From positions 744,001 through 808,000 of the forward strand of contig NZ_CP108394.1 in assembly GCF_041435215.1 (NCBI RefSeq): DNA of 64,000 nt. The letters are read 5' to 3'. Numbering within the stretch: position 1 is the first letter of the stretch; every line of letters begins with the position of its first letter. Both the position numbers and the translations under genes were made by a program. This stretch comes from Streptomyces sp. NBC_01314. Its GTDB lineage: Bacteria > Actinomycetota > Actinomycetes > Streptomycetales > Streptomycetaceae. Below the pieces are notes generated by a model that saw nothing but the letters and a program-made list of their open reading frames with translations, did not search any database and had not been told where the DNA came from. This document shows, in pieces, positions 17,451-26,168 of the stretch.

Positions 17451-18568
17451 CCGAGCCCCGATCCAGCAGAACGACCGGGCCCCGTCACGCCGCTGACGCC
17501 GCCCATGACGTCCGTGCCGACACCTCCGAGGAGGGCCTCGACGCCCACCTCGTCGTCGAGCGCGGCACCTTCCGTCTCGACGTGACGCTGAGCGTCGCGC
17601 CCGGCGAAGTCGTCGCCCTGCTCGGCCCGAACGGCGCGGGAAAGACCACGGCCCTGCGCACGCTGGCCGGCCTGACCCCGCTCTCCGGCGGCCGTCTGCG
17701 GCTGGACGGCACGGCGTTGGAGCGTACGCCGCCGGAGTCCCGCCCGGTAGGCGTCGTCTTCCAGGACTACCTGCTCTTTCCCCACCTGACCGCCCTGGAC
17801 AACGTGGCCTTCGGACCGCGCTGCCACGGCGCCACCAAGGCGGAAGCCCGCGCCCAGGCCGCCGAATGGCTCGACCGGCTGGGGCTCGCGGATCACGCCG
17901 GCGCCAAGCCGCGCAAACTGTCCGGCGGTCAGGCCCAGCGTGTCGCCCTGGCCCGCGCTCTGGCCACCCGCCCCCGCCTGCTGCTCCTGGACGAGCCACT
18001 GGCGGCGCTGGACGCCCGCACCCGCCTGGATGTCCGCGCCCAACTCCGGCGGCATCTGGCCGAGTTCGAGGCCGTCGCCGTCCTGGTCACGCACGATCCG
18101 CTGGACGCCATGGTGCTGGCCGACCGGCTGGTCGTCGTCGAGGACGGCCGGGTCGTCCAGGAAGGCTCCCCGTCCGACATCGCCCGCCATCCCCGTACGG
18201 ACTACATCGCCCAGTTGGTCGGCCTGAACCTCTACCGGGGCGAGGCCGACGGCCACACCGTACGTCTCGACGTCGGCCCGCTCATCACCACCACGGAGGT
18301 GCTGTCAGGCCCGGTCTTCGTGGCGTTCCCGCCGAGCGCGGTCACCCTCCACCGGGACCGTCCGACCGGCGTCAGCGCCCGCAACCTCTGGCGTTGCGAG
18401 GTCGCGGGCCTGGAGACACACGGCGACCAGATCCGCGCCGACCTCACGGGAGAGCTTCCGCTCGCGGCGGACCTGACCACGGTCGCCGCCGCCGAACTCG
18501 GCCTCCACCCGGGCTCGGAGGTCTGGGCGGCGGTGAAGGCGACGCAGACCCACGCCTACCCCGTCTGA
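17447..18568 (+). CDS. modC: ModC, molybdate ABC ATPase with TOBE-like tail
   Basis: ATPase that drives ModB. 373 residues. Walker A GPNGAGKTT (near residue 62), Q-loop VVFQDYLLFPHL, signature LSGGQAQRVALARAL, Walker B LLLLDEPL and H-loop LVTHDPLDAM are all intact. Residues from about 285 on (FVAFPPSAVTLH, NLWRCEVAGLETHGDQIR, ELGLHPGSEVWAAVKAT) form a molybdate-type TOBE domain that can sense the ligand. ATG 17447 was chosen for its ATGA overlap with modB; an upstream in-frame start is unlikely. The last gene of the modABC operon. Confidence 0.93.
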   Translation: MTEPRSSRTTGPRHAADAAHDVRADTSEEGLDAHLVVERGTFRLDVTLSVAPGEVVALLGPNGAGKTTALRTLAGLTPLSGGRLRLDGTALERTPPESRPVGVVFQDYLLFPHLTALDNVAFGPRCHGATKAEARAQAAEWLDRLGLADHAGAKPRKLSGGQAQRVALARALATRPRLLLLDEPLAALDARTRLDVRAQLRRHLAEFEAVAVLVTHDPLDAMVLADRLVVVEDGRVVQEGSPSDIARHPRTDYIAQLVGLNLYRGEADGHTVRLDVGPLITTTEVLSGPVFVAFPPSAVTLHRDRPTGVSARNLWRCEVAGLETHGDQIRADLTGELPLAADLTTVAAAELGLHPGSEVWAAVKATQTHAYPV

Positions 18569-18705
18569 GAACGCGCACGGGCGGGGCAGGGCCGCGTCCG
18601 CGGTTCGAAGCGACCGCCCGCCTGGCTCATCGCGGATGTGAGCGGCAGCGGACCATTGACGCCCGGCCCGACTACCGTGACCCGCACATAAGGGATACAG
18701 ATGAC

Positions 18706-18744
18706 ATGAGTGAGCAAGAACGGCACATCACCCCTTTCCTGTGA
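18706..18744 (+). CDS. Possible 12-codon leader peptide before the molbindin gene
   Basis: ATG 18706 to TGA 18744 encodes MSEQERHITPFL, ending 9 nt before the molbindin ATG. No strong RBS is seen (AGGGATACAG lies about 7-16 nt upstream). It could couple translation or be chance. Confidence 0.25.
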   Translation: MSEQERHITPFL

Positions 18745-18753
18745 GGCGTTCCC

Positions 18754-19173
18754 ATGAGCCTGAGCATCCGCAACCAGATCCCCGGCACCGTCGTCTCCGT
18801 CACTTCCGGCGAGGCCATGGCCACGGTCAAGGTCCGCCTCGACGGCGGCCAGGACCTCACCTCGGCGATCACCCTGGACGCCGTCAGGGAGCTGGGCCTC
18901 GCCGAGGGCTCCGCCGTGAGCGCCCTGGTCAAATCCACGGAGGTCTCGCTCGCGACCGGCTCCGTGGAGGGCCTGTCCATCCGCAACCGGCTGCCCGGCA
19001 CGGTGAGCGACATCGCCACCGGCGCCGCGATGGCCTCCGTCAAGGTCACCGTCGACGGCGGAGAACTGACCGCCGCCATCACCAAGGACGCCGTCAGCGA
19101 CCTCGGCCTGACCGTCGGAACGCCCGTCACCGCGCTGATCAAGTCGACCGAGGTCTCCCTCGCCACCGTGTGA
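18754..19173 (+). CDS. Molbindin with two Mop/TOBE domains
   Basis: Small cytoplasmic molybdate (or tungstate) store. 139 residues that are two copies of the ~68-residue Mop domain: LSIRNQIPGTVVSVTSGEAM ... VKSTEVSLAT and LSIRNRLPGTVSDIATGAAM ... IKSTEVSLAT. This is the dimop arrangement of ModG/molbindin II. It lies 185 nt after modC on the same strand, which fits a role in buffering molybdate imported by ModABC. The start is well placed after a weak GAGG RBS. Confidence 0.9.
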   Translation: MSLSIRNQIPGTVVSVTSGEAMATVKVRLDGGQDLTSAITLDAVRELGLAEGSAVSALVKSTEVSLATGSVEGLSIRNRLPGTVSDIATGAAMASVKVTVDGGELTAAITKDAVSDLGLTVGTPVTALIKSTEVSLATV

Positions 19174-19320
19174 CTCGGCGCCGGGACCGGCCGTCACCAC
19201 GACGCGGCCAGTCGGTCGGTCCGCAATGTTCCGCTCGCTTCCTGGCCGGCCACCGCCGAACCCGACGTACGGAAGGGCACCAGGGCGCGTGCGGCGGCGG
19301 GCGAGGTTACCTTCAGCGGT

Positions 19321-20526
19321 ATGGACGGTGATCTTGGACGCTGGCGCCGGTGCATGCTCGGCGGGGCGGTGTTCGCCGTATGCATGGCCGGCACGACCCT
19401 GCCGACTCCCCTCTACGGCCTCTACCAGGAGAAGTTCGGTTTCTCCGAGCTGACGGTCACCGTCGTCTACGCCGTCTACGCCTTCGGAGTCATCGGGGTG
19501 TTGCTGCTGGCGGGCAACGTCTCGGACTCCGTGGGCAGGCGCCCGGTGCTGCTGTGGGGCCTGGGATTCGCGGCCGCGAGTGCCGTCTGCTTCCTGTGCG
19601 CCACCGCGCTGGGCTGGCTGTACGCGGGGCGGTTGCTGTCGGGGCTGTCCGCCGGCCTGTTCACCGGGGCTGCCACGGCCTACGTGATGGAGTTGGCACC
19701 GCGTGGCGGTGCCTCGCGGGCCACGTTCGTGGCGACCGCCGCGAACATGGGCGGCCTCGGCTGCGGTCCGCTGCTCGCCGGGGTGCTCGCGCAGTACGCC
19801 GACTGGCCGCTGTACCTGCCGTTCGCCGTCCATCTCGCCCTGGTCGCCTGCTCGGCCGCCGTCCTGCTGCGGCTTCCGGAGACCGTGCGGGGGCGCCGAC
19901 CGCTGAGCACCGTACGACCGCAGCGGCCCAGCCTGCCCCCGCAGGTGCGGGTGGTCTTCGGGCCGGCGGCTGCCGCTTCCTTCGTGGGGTTCGCGCTGTT
20001 CGGGGTGTTCACGTCGGTCAGCCCGGCCTTCCTCGCCCAGTCCCTGGACGTCCACAACCACGCGGTGAGCGGGCTGGTCGTCGCACTTGCCTTCTTCTCC
20101 TCGACCGCCGGGCAGCTGGCAGTCGGCCGGGTCGGCATGGGCCGGTCGCTGCCCCTGGGCTGCGTCGGGCTCCTGGCGGGGCTGGCGCTGCTGGCCGGCG
20201 CGCTGCGATGGGACCTGCTGCCATTGGTGGTGCTGAGCGCCGTCGTCGGCGGGGCCGGGCAGGGGCTGGCGTTTCGGGGGGCACTGTCCGCCGTGGCCGC
20301 GGCGTCCGAGGCGGACCGGCGGGCGGCCGTGATCTCGGCGCTGTTCGTGGTGGCCTACACGGGTATCTCGGTACCGGTCATCGGCGTGGGGCTACTGGCG
20401 GAACCGCTCGGCCTGGAGGGCGCCGGGTTGGTGTTCATCGCTTGCATGGCTCTCCTGGTGTCAATCGCAGGCGTCTACCTGATGCGGCGACCGGTACCAA
20501 CGACGGAGGCCGACAGGGTGCCCTGA
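19321..20526 (+). CDS. MFS transporter
   Basis: 401 residues with about twelve hydrophobic segments. The first begins at residue 13 (LGGAVFAVCMAGTTLPTPLY). The loop 2-3 motif is GNVSDSVGRRPVLLWG (variant of the MFS motif A), and loop 4-5 carries RLLSGLSAGLFTGAATAYV. No large loops or extra domains. It resembles drug or metabolite exporters of the 12-TM class; the substrate cannot be told from sequence. Start ATG 19321 has only a distant GAGG. It stands alone, convergent with the ADP-ribosylglycohydrolase gene. Confidence 0.85.
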   Translation: MDGDLGRWRRCMLGGAVFAVCMAGTTLPTPLYGLYQEKFGFSELTVTVVYAVYAFGVIGVLLLAGNVSDSVGRRPVLLWGLGFAAASAVCFLCATALGWLYAGRLLSGLSAGLFTGAATAYVMELAPRGGASRATFVATAANMGGLGCGPLLAGVLAQYADWPLYLPFAVHLALVACSAAVLLRLPETVRGRRPLSTVRPQRPSLPPQVRVVFGPAAAASFVGFALFGVFTSVSPAFLAQSLDVHNHAVSGLVVALAFFSSTAGQLAVGRVGMGRSLPLGCVGLLAGLALLAGALRWDLLPLVVLSAVVGGAGQGLAFRGALSAVAAASEADRRAAVISALFVVAYTGISVPVIGVGLLAEPLGLEGAGLVFIACMALLVSIAGVYLMRRPVPTTEADRVP

Positions 20527-20661
20527 CCGCGCGTCCGGTCCGCTGACGTCCCCCGTCGCGGACTCGGTCGCTGGATGAACGACACCGCGGCTTTGCCGTG
20601 CACCGGGCCTGCCGTGGTCCCCGCACGACAAGCACCGGTGACCTCGTCGTCGGTGAACGCG

Positions 20662-21618
20662 TCACCCGCCGACGGTCCCGACCTGCTCAGCGCCGTTTCG
20701 GACCACCGTAGGGGCTTTCCAGCGGCTCCAAGCGGGGATGTCCTCTCGGGCTTCGCGCCACGCCGTTGGCAGCCCACCGGTGCCGGTGCGGGACGCGACG
20801 ACGCCTCCCGCGATCGCGCAGGTGGTGTCGCGGTCGCCCCACCCGGCAACGGTCTGCCACAGTGCCTCGCCCAGGTCGTTCAGATGTCCCGCGGCGGACC
20901 ACAGGGCGAACGGGACCGTGTCCGGAGCCGAGATCAGCGTCCCCGAGCCCAGTACGGACGCCGCGTGACGAACCGACGTACGGTCGGAGAAGTTCGCGGC
21001 CACCAGCAGCCGGGAACGGACGTCACTGTCCGGCACATGGTCGGCGACCTCACGCAGGAACTCCGAGCGTGGCGGGGCGTCCGCACTTTCGTCGGCGGCT
21101 GCCAGCGCCGCGGCGACCGCTACGGCCACAGCGCCGGCGACGGCCTCGGGATGAGCGTGCGTGGTCCGCGCGGACAGCCGGGCCTGCTCGCGGGCAGCCG
21201 GCAGATCGTCCCGGAACCAGGCTCCGAGGGGAGCGACCCGCATGGCGGCGCCGTTTCCGTGGGAACCCTGTCCCGCGAACTGCGCCGTGGTGATGGCCCG
21301 CCAGTCACCGCCCTCGCGAATGCTCCGGAGCACACCGTGCATCGACGGCCCGTATTTACGCCCCGGGTCCCGGTCGTACTCGGCGGCGAACTCATCCGCC
21401 AAACCGTCCGGGCGGATCTCACCATGGGTCATCAGGTGCGCGAACAGGACGAAGGCCATGGCGGAGTCGTCCGTCCACGGCCACGGCTGCGGACGCGGCT
21501 CCCGGGCAGCCCACTGCTCCTCGGCGTTCTCGTCGGAGCGCGTGAACCAGCTGTCGCCGAAGGCGTCGCCCATCACGAGGCCGTCCAGGCTGGCGTGTGC
21601 GCGCTGCGGGCTGGTCAT
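20662..21618 (-). CDS. ADP-ribosylglycohydrolase family protein
   Basis: 318 residues; hydrolyses ADP-ribose from proteins or small molecules in this family (DraG-type). Seen: LDGLVMGDAFGDSWF at the N-terminus, the metal-binding PWTDDSAMAF (near residue 50), GPSMHGVL, GSHGNGAAMRVAPLGAWF, AHPEAV, and the late metal-site GWGDRDTTCAIAGGVVAS. These cover all the usual Asp ligands. ATG 21618 was chosen over the longer open frame because of AGGAG 9 nt upstream. It is monocistronic; what protein or nucleotide it acts on is not evident from neighbours. Confidence 0.88.
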   Translation of the reverse strand: MTSPQRAHASLDGLVMGDAFGDSWFTRSDENAEEQWAAREPRPQPWPWTDDSAMAFVLFAHLMTHGEIRPDGLADEFAAEYDRDPGRKYGPSMHGVLRSIREGGDWRAITTAQFAGQGSHGNGAAMRVAPLGAWFRDDLPAAREQARLSARTTHAHPEAVAGAVAVAVAAALAAADESADAPPRSEFLREVADHVPDSDVRSRLLVAANFSDRTSVRHAASVLGSGTLISAPDTVPFALWSAAGHLNDLGEALWQTVAGWGDRDTTCAIAGGVVASRTGTGGLPTAWREAREDIPAWSRWKAPTVVRNGAEQVGTVGG

Positions 21619-21873
21619 CGGAAAGCTCCTCTGAGCGATGGGGTGGCCAGCGCATTCTCGTCGCAGACCAGCCACGCACGCGACTGTATTGCCGACCGCC
21701 GGCGAAGCCTCGACGGGCGGTGGCCAGCAGCTCGGGCGGCTCGCGCGATGTCTGACTCGGGGCCGAAGCTGTTCCAGGTCGTGCACGGCCGCCGGGCGGA
21801 CGCGGGGGCGGCCATGGAACCGGCCGGGCGGCGGCCCAAGGGGACGTCGGCCGGACACTGTCTCCGGTCGTCG

Positions 21874-22092
21874 ACCGCCATCTCAGCCATCGGTCTGCGC
21901 AAGTCGTACGGCGACAAGACCATCCTCGACGGTATCGATCTACGCATCCCGACCGGGTCCGTGTTCGCGCTGCTCGGGCCGAACGGCGCCGGGAAGACCA
22001 CCGCCGTGAAGATCCTTTCCACGCTCATCGGCGCCGTCGGCGGGCAGGCCCAGGTCGGTGCCGTTGTGGCCGATCCCACCGAAGTAGCCGGG
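21874..22092 (+). pseudogene. Fragment of a DrrA-type ABC transporter ATPase
   Basis: About 70 codons similar to the N-terminus of daunorubicin-resistance-type ATPases: TAISAIGLRKSYGDKTILDG, RIPTGSVFALLGPNGAGKTT (intact Walker A) and AVKILSTLIGA. After GGQAQVGAVVADPTEV the similarity ends, and no signature or Walker B follows. The original start codon is missing; the frame is open upstream without coding character. The fragment lies between the ADP-ribosylglycohydrolase start and an unrelated secreted protein, so it is a relic left by deletion. Confidence 0.7.
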
Positions 22093-22312
22093 ACGACCGC
22101 GCCACCTGCCTCCCACGGTTCGTCCCGCCCGAGGGCGGCGTACTCCGACACGTCCACGTCGGTGTACGCCGCCCCGTCGGCGTTCCTCCTGCTGCGCGCG
22201 TCCCTGTCGGCGCCGTTCGGCATGCTTTGTCACGTGCGTGGCTAGAACTTTGAGGTTCGCTGATTCACGGTGGTTCCTCCTATCCGCCCGACCCGCCTGG
22301 AGGGATCCAGCA

Positions 22313-23440
22313 GTGAGACGAAGGCGATTTGTGGCAGGAACGATCGGCGCGGTTTCGGGGGTCGCGCTCGGCCCGAAGCCGTCCCGGGCCGATGTGCCCG
22401 CACCCTCTAGGCAAGGCTGGCAGGCCGTGCCGGCACCCGGCAGCACTCCCGCCGCACAACTGCGCAGTATCGCCGCCGCCGGGCCCCGACTGGCCTGGGC
22501 CGTAGGCGAGGAGAGCCTTGCCCCGCAGTCCCAGCAGAGGGCGCTGGCCATGCTGTGGAACGGCAGCGTCTGGACCAAGACCGACCTGTCGCATCTCGGC
22601 CACACGCGGTTGAGCGACGTCGCCGGCGTCTGCTCGGCCGCGGCGTGGAGTGTGGGCCAGCCTGTGGGAAGCGGCAGCCCCCTGCTGCGCTGGGACGGGA
22701 CCACCTGGCGCGAAGCCGACTTCCCGGGCAGGGGCGAGCCGGACGTTCGGCTCAACTCGGTGGCGGTCGGCCCCGACCGACAGGTATGGATCTGCGGCAG
22801 CCGAGGCGGCGCGGCCCGTCTGCTGCATGGCAACGGTCGACGGTGGCGATGGGTGGACCCGCTGCCCGTCGCGAGCGTGTATCTCTACCGGGTCGTGGTG
22901 CGCTCGCCGGGCGAAGTCTGGGTGAGCGGAGACCAGTCGAACGGTGGAGGCTGGTCCGGACTGGTGGCCCGCTGGGACGGGAAGTGGACGGTCCTCCCTC
23001 CGATCGCGGGTCTGCGTCTGGGCATCGCCGATCTGCACTCGGCCGGTCCGGACGACGTATGGGCGGTGGGCACCGAGGCCGGTGCGGGCGGGCCAGTGGG
23101 CCGGCCCGGCAACCCCGCACTGAGCCACTGGGACGGCACGGCCTGGACCCGGTTGGAACCGGGCTTCACACTCGGGTCGTTGACCGCGATCGCGGGCGAC
23201 GCGCGGGGCCGCGCGGCATGGATATCGGGCTGGAACTTCCAGGACCAGAGCCGCAGTACGTACCTACGCCGGGACGGCGAGACCTGGACCGTCGTCCGGG
23301 GCCCGGCAGGCACGGCTCCGGCGCCGTATCTCAACGACGTGACGTCCGTTCCCGGCACCACCGGATTCTGGTCGGTGGGCATGACCCGTCCCGCCCCCTA
23401 TCCCCCGACCGAGGCGTACGCCGAACACCTGCAAGCCTGA
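22313..23440 (+). CDS. Secreted beta-propeller-like protein
   Basis: 375 residues from GTG 22313, with GGAGG 9 nt upstream. The N-terminus RRRRFVAGTIGAVSGVALG is a twin-Arg or Sec signal. The body is built from repeats of about 45 residues with Trp-Asp-Gly signatures: LAWAVGEES, MLWNGSVWTKTDL, LLRWDGTTWREADF, LVARWDGKWTVLP, DVWAVGTEAG, LSHWDGTAWTRLE, YLRRDGETWTVVR. This is the pattern of a secreted propeller or galactose-oxidase-like repeat protein without a catalytic motif. No partner gene is adjacent. The function is unknown; binding to a surface or ligand is a guess. Confidence 0.7.
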   Translation: MRRRRFVAGTIGAVSGVALGPKPSRADVPAPSRQGWQAVPAPGSTPAAQLRSIAAAGPRLAWAVGEESLAPQSQQRALAMLWNGSVWTKTDLSHLGHTRLSDVAGVCSAAAWSVGQPVGSGSPLLRWDGTTWREADFPGRGEPDVRLNSVAVGPDRQVWICGSRGGAARLLHGNGRRWRWVDPLPVASVYLYRVVVRSPGEVWVSGDQSNGGGWSGLVARWDGKWTVLPPIAGLRLGIADLHSAGPDDVWAVGTEAGAGGPVGRPGNPALSHWDGTAWTRLEPGFTLGSLTAIAGDARGRAAWISGWNFQDQSRSTYLRRDGETWTVVRGPAGTAPAPYLNDVTSVPGTTGFWSVGMTRPAPYPPTEAYAEHLQA

Positions 23441-23840
23441 CGCGCATCCGACACAGAGCTGGGCTCGAAGCGCGACCCTCGTGGGTCGACCGCGACATGA
23501 CCGACCGTCCGGGCCCAGCGCCGGCCGCGTGGCGTTGGTCGCCGGTGACCTCTCGCCGACGACCGGCGCACGGCCGCACGGCCGTCCAGCCGCCCCGGCC
23601 ATCGCCGACCCACTCACCGCCCGACTCCAGCACGCATACATCACCGTGCGAGCACCTCCGTGCTCTGGCAGGCCACCAGGCGCCATTGCTCAGGCGTCCT
23701 GATCGCATGGCGACCACACGACACACGTCCAATCGCGCAGCCACATATAGGTACGCGTACTCAGGTGCAGGCCGCTCTTCAACGACATCGTTGACCTCAA
23801 CAGGCCGGACAACACCGTGTCGTATCAAAGGAGTTCAGAA
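23441..23840. other. Gene-free stretch
   Basis: 400 nt. It holds a GTACGCGTAC palindrome (23751-23760), a GTTGA-CC-TCAAC inverted repeat near 23788, and the RBS of the next gene (AAAGGAG). No coding signal was found. Confidence 0.5.
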
Positions 23841-24188
23841 ATGGCCGCCTCCTCGCGCGCCCTGTCCCAGACCCTTCGCCACCACTTGGTGAACCCCGTT
23901 GCCCTTGGCTATCTGGCGGTCGTGGCCGCCGTCGGCGTCTGGGTCGGGGTGGACGCCCTCTTCGTCGAGCACGCGGACGCCGGTTTCGCGGGGATCTGGC
24001 TCTTCGTCGTCACCGCCCCGACGTCGTTTCTCTTCACGGCCCTCCCCGGTGCGCTGCCCTTCGTGGGGGTCGCCGTCGGAGCCGCTGCCCAGGCGTTCGT
24101 ACTCGGCGGCGCGTACCGCTGGTTCCTCCACCGGCCCACGCACCGCCACGCACGGCGCGACGCCGGTCTCGGCAACGGCAACGCCTGA
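23841..24188 (+). CDS. Small membrane protein, SCO4225-like
   Basis: 115 residues with AGGAG 8 nt before ATG 23841. Three hydrophobic segments are visible: PVALGYLAVVAAVGVWVGVD, FAGIWLFVVTAPTSFLFTAL and LPFVGVAVGAAAQAFVLGGA, with an acidic loop (LFVEHADAG) and a basic, His-rich C-terminus. It resembles the SCO4225-type membrane proteins of Streptomyces as I recall them. The function is unknown. Monocistronic, convergent with the methyltransferase gene. Confidence 0.7.
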   Translation: MAASSRALSQTLRHHLVNPVALGYLAVVAAVGVWVGVDALFVEHADAGFAGIWLFVVTAPTSFLFTALPGALPFVGVAVGAAAQAFVLGGAYRWFLHRPTHRHARRDAGLGNGNA

Positions 24189-24253
24189 CACGGTCGGATG
24201 GACCTCCGCACAATGGGCTTCGGCACAGCTTTCGGACCTCCTCAGAGGCGACG

Positions 24254-25012
24254 TCAGATGGCTTGGAGCCGGAAGTGCAGTAGGTCGGTGACGTCGGCAG
24301 AAGCCGGCTTGCCATCCGAATCGGTGACCGCGGTCACGGTCAGGCCGGCGGTCGTGACCAGCTTCTCGAAGTGGTCCCGGGGGTACCAATGCATGATCCA
24401 CGGGCGTTCCACGATGGTGTTGTCCGAGCCGTGGTGCCGTTCGTAGCGAAGAAGCGTCGTCTGTGTCCGGGCTGTCTCGTCGCGTTGCTCGGCTACGACG
24501 GATACCCGGAGCTCGGCGCCGTCGGCTGCGGTGGCCGTGCGCACCTGGCCGATCTGTTCGGCAGGGGTCGGTGCGGGAGTGAACAGGGGGACAAGAGCGG
24601 TGCCGCCCTCCGCCAGATGAGCTTGGATGCCGTGCAGGGCGGCGAGCGCTGTGGCGTCATCGGGGAGCAGGGTGAAGGTCGGCCCGGCGAGAAAGATCGC
24701 CCGGTAGCGGCGGGGCAGATTCAAAGCCTCCATCCGCTGGTGGAACACGGTGGCACGAATGTCTTGTTCGTCTGCCCGGCACCGGAGCCGCTCCAGCATG
24801 TCGGCGGAGGAGTCGACGCCGTCGACGTCCAGACCACGCCGGCGCAGTTCGAGCAGGGGATCACCGTCTCCGCACCCCAGCTCCAGTGCCGGCATGCCGG
24901 CTTCCTGGATGAAGTCTGCGTAGGGTTCGGGGTCTTGGGAGTAGGACTTCAGCGGTCCGTAGAGTTCCGCGACGATCCCGGTGTAGAAGTCAGCTGGGTT
25001 CACGCTGGTCAC
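24254..25012 (-). CDS. Class I SAM-dependent methyltransferase
   Basis: 252 residues. Motif I ALELGCGDGDPLLEL (near residue 45), motif II VDGVDSSADMLERL with the ribose-binding Asp, and a motif IV-like YRAIFLAGPTFTLLPDD. The C-terminal half is a beta-sheet extension (RTQTTLLRYERHH, MHWYPRDHFEKLV). The frame opens at 25039, but GTG 25012 (VTSVNPADFYTGIVAELYGP) looks a better family start; neither has a strong RBS. The substrate is not evident. Confidence 0.82.
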   Translation of the reverse strand: MTSVNPADFYTGIVAELYGPLKSYSQDPEPYADFIQEAGMPALELGCGDGDPLLELRRRGLDVDGVDSSADMLERLRCRADEQDIRATVFHQRMEALNLPRRYRAIFLAGPTFTLLPDDATALAALHGIQAHLAEGGTALVPLFTPAPTPAEQIGQVRTATAADGAELRVSVVAEQRDETARTQTTLLRYERHHGSDNTIVERPWIMHWYPRDHFEKLVTTAGLTVTAVTDSDGKPASADVTDLLHFRLQAI

Positions 25013-25039
25013 CCTACGCAGCCCCTGACGTAGGTTCAC

Positions 25040-25219
25040 TTGAATATCGAGGGCGGGTCACTGCAGCAGGATCATCCCCTCGACCAGACGTTGCGAACGG
25101 ATCCGCGCGAGCAGCGGCACCCGTCAAGCGGACCGATCGACCGGCTGTTGGACGAGCACGGTGCGATGGAGGTGACGGTGGTGGACTTCGGAGACGTGAC
25201 GATCCGTCCGGCCGACTAG
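25040..25219 (+). other. Short open frame with coding-like composition
   Basis: Up to 60 codons ending LLDEHGAMEVTVVDFGDVTI then RPAD and TAG at 25217. Third positions are mostly G or C, as in real genes here, but the only start in reach is a TTG at 25040 with no RBS. It may be the tail of a lost gene. The following 240 nt (25220-25462) hold only a GCATCAGGC micro-repeat near 25396-25420. Confidence 0.25.
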
Positions 25220-25462
25220 CAGGTCAAGGTCTACCCGTTGCGATGGCCTGTCGTATGCCTGCAAGACGGTGGCATTGCTTCAACCACATGCTCGGCTGCC
25301 TCCACCACCGCCATTCACACCAGGTCCGTTCGGCGAGGCAACCGCTTCGCCAACCAACTCCCGACAGAGCATCCAGATGCCCACTGCTGCCTGACGCATC
25401 AGGCGCATCAGGCGCATCGGATGCCTTCCTGCCCCGCGCACGAGGGTCCGGGCGGCCTCCCG

Positions 25463-26026
25463 CTATTGCTGTGCGAGGGCTTTGAGCCAGTCCTCGACGG
25501 TGACGACATCTGCCCACTGTGGGAACAGCTTTTCGGTGAGCATCATGTGCACCTCGGGGTCGGGGTCCAGGCAGGCATCCGCCAGGACGGTGAGGCCGAA
25601 GTCCAGGTCGATGGCGTGCCACAGAGTGGACAGCACTACAGCGCTGGTAGCGATGCCGGTGAGAACAAGGCTGTCGATGTCGCGAGCCCTGAGTACCAGG
25701 TCGAGGTCGCTGCCCGAGAACGCGCTCCCCCGCCTCTTGGTAACCACCACGTCGCCCTGCTGGGGCGCGACGTCGTCATGGATCTCGGTGCCAGGAACCC
25801 CCTCGATGAACAGCCCGGCCCGCACGACGTTGGTCATCACCCTGTTGCGAGGACTGACTTCCGGATCGCCCGGCCGTAACCCCATCACCACGTAGATCAC
25901 GGGGATGCCTGCGGCCCGGGCACCGTCGATCGCGCCGCGCAAGCGCGGCAGATATCCGGACCCGCCGCCGATCATGGCCACGACGTCCCGTTGGACGTCC
26001 ATCACCAGAAGCGCGCTGCTCGCCAT
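25463..26026 (-). CDS. Isochorismatase-fold hydrolase lacking the catalytic Cys
   Basis: 187 residues of the isochorismatase/cysteine-hydrolase fold: LLVMDVQRDVVA (catalytic Asp near residue 9), PVIYVVMGLRPGDPE, VVTKRRGSAFSGSDLD (catalytic Lys) and LVLTGIATSAVVLSTLWHA. In nicotinamidase-like members the last motif carries the nucleophile Cys; here the position is Ala or Val. Members without Cys include true isochorismatases, which use Asp-Lys-Gly chemistry, so it may hydrolyse a vinyl ether rather than an amide, or be inactive. Monocistronic. The frame is intact. Confidence 0.8.
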   Translation of the reverse strand: MASSALLVMDVQRDVVAMIGGGSGYLPRLRGAIDGARAAGIPVIYVVMGLRPGDPEVSPRNRVMTNVVRAGLFIEGVPGTEIHDDVAPQQGDVVVTKRRGSAFSGSDLDLVLRARDIDSLVLTGIATSAVVLSTLWHAIDLDFGLTVLADACLDPDPEVHMMLTEKLFPQWADVVTVEDWLKALAQQ

Positions 26027-26168
26027 GCTTGCCGTCCCTTCTCCGTCGGAAAACTAGAGCAAGTCTCATGGATCGACCGAGCCACGGTGGAAGTTTCGGA
26101 GATCCTCAGTAGGTTGAGCGAAGTCCCTAAGGACATGCCTGAGCGGCTCCCATGTCGCTGCCCGTGAC

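Noticed and set aside
20575-22245. A 556-codon plus-strand open frame across the ADP-ribosylglycohydrolase gene
   Set aside because: Mostly antisense shadow. Only the ABC ATPase piece near its end has real similarity, and that was listed as a pseudogene.
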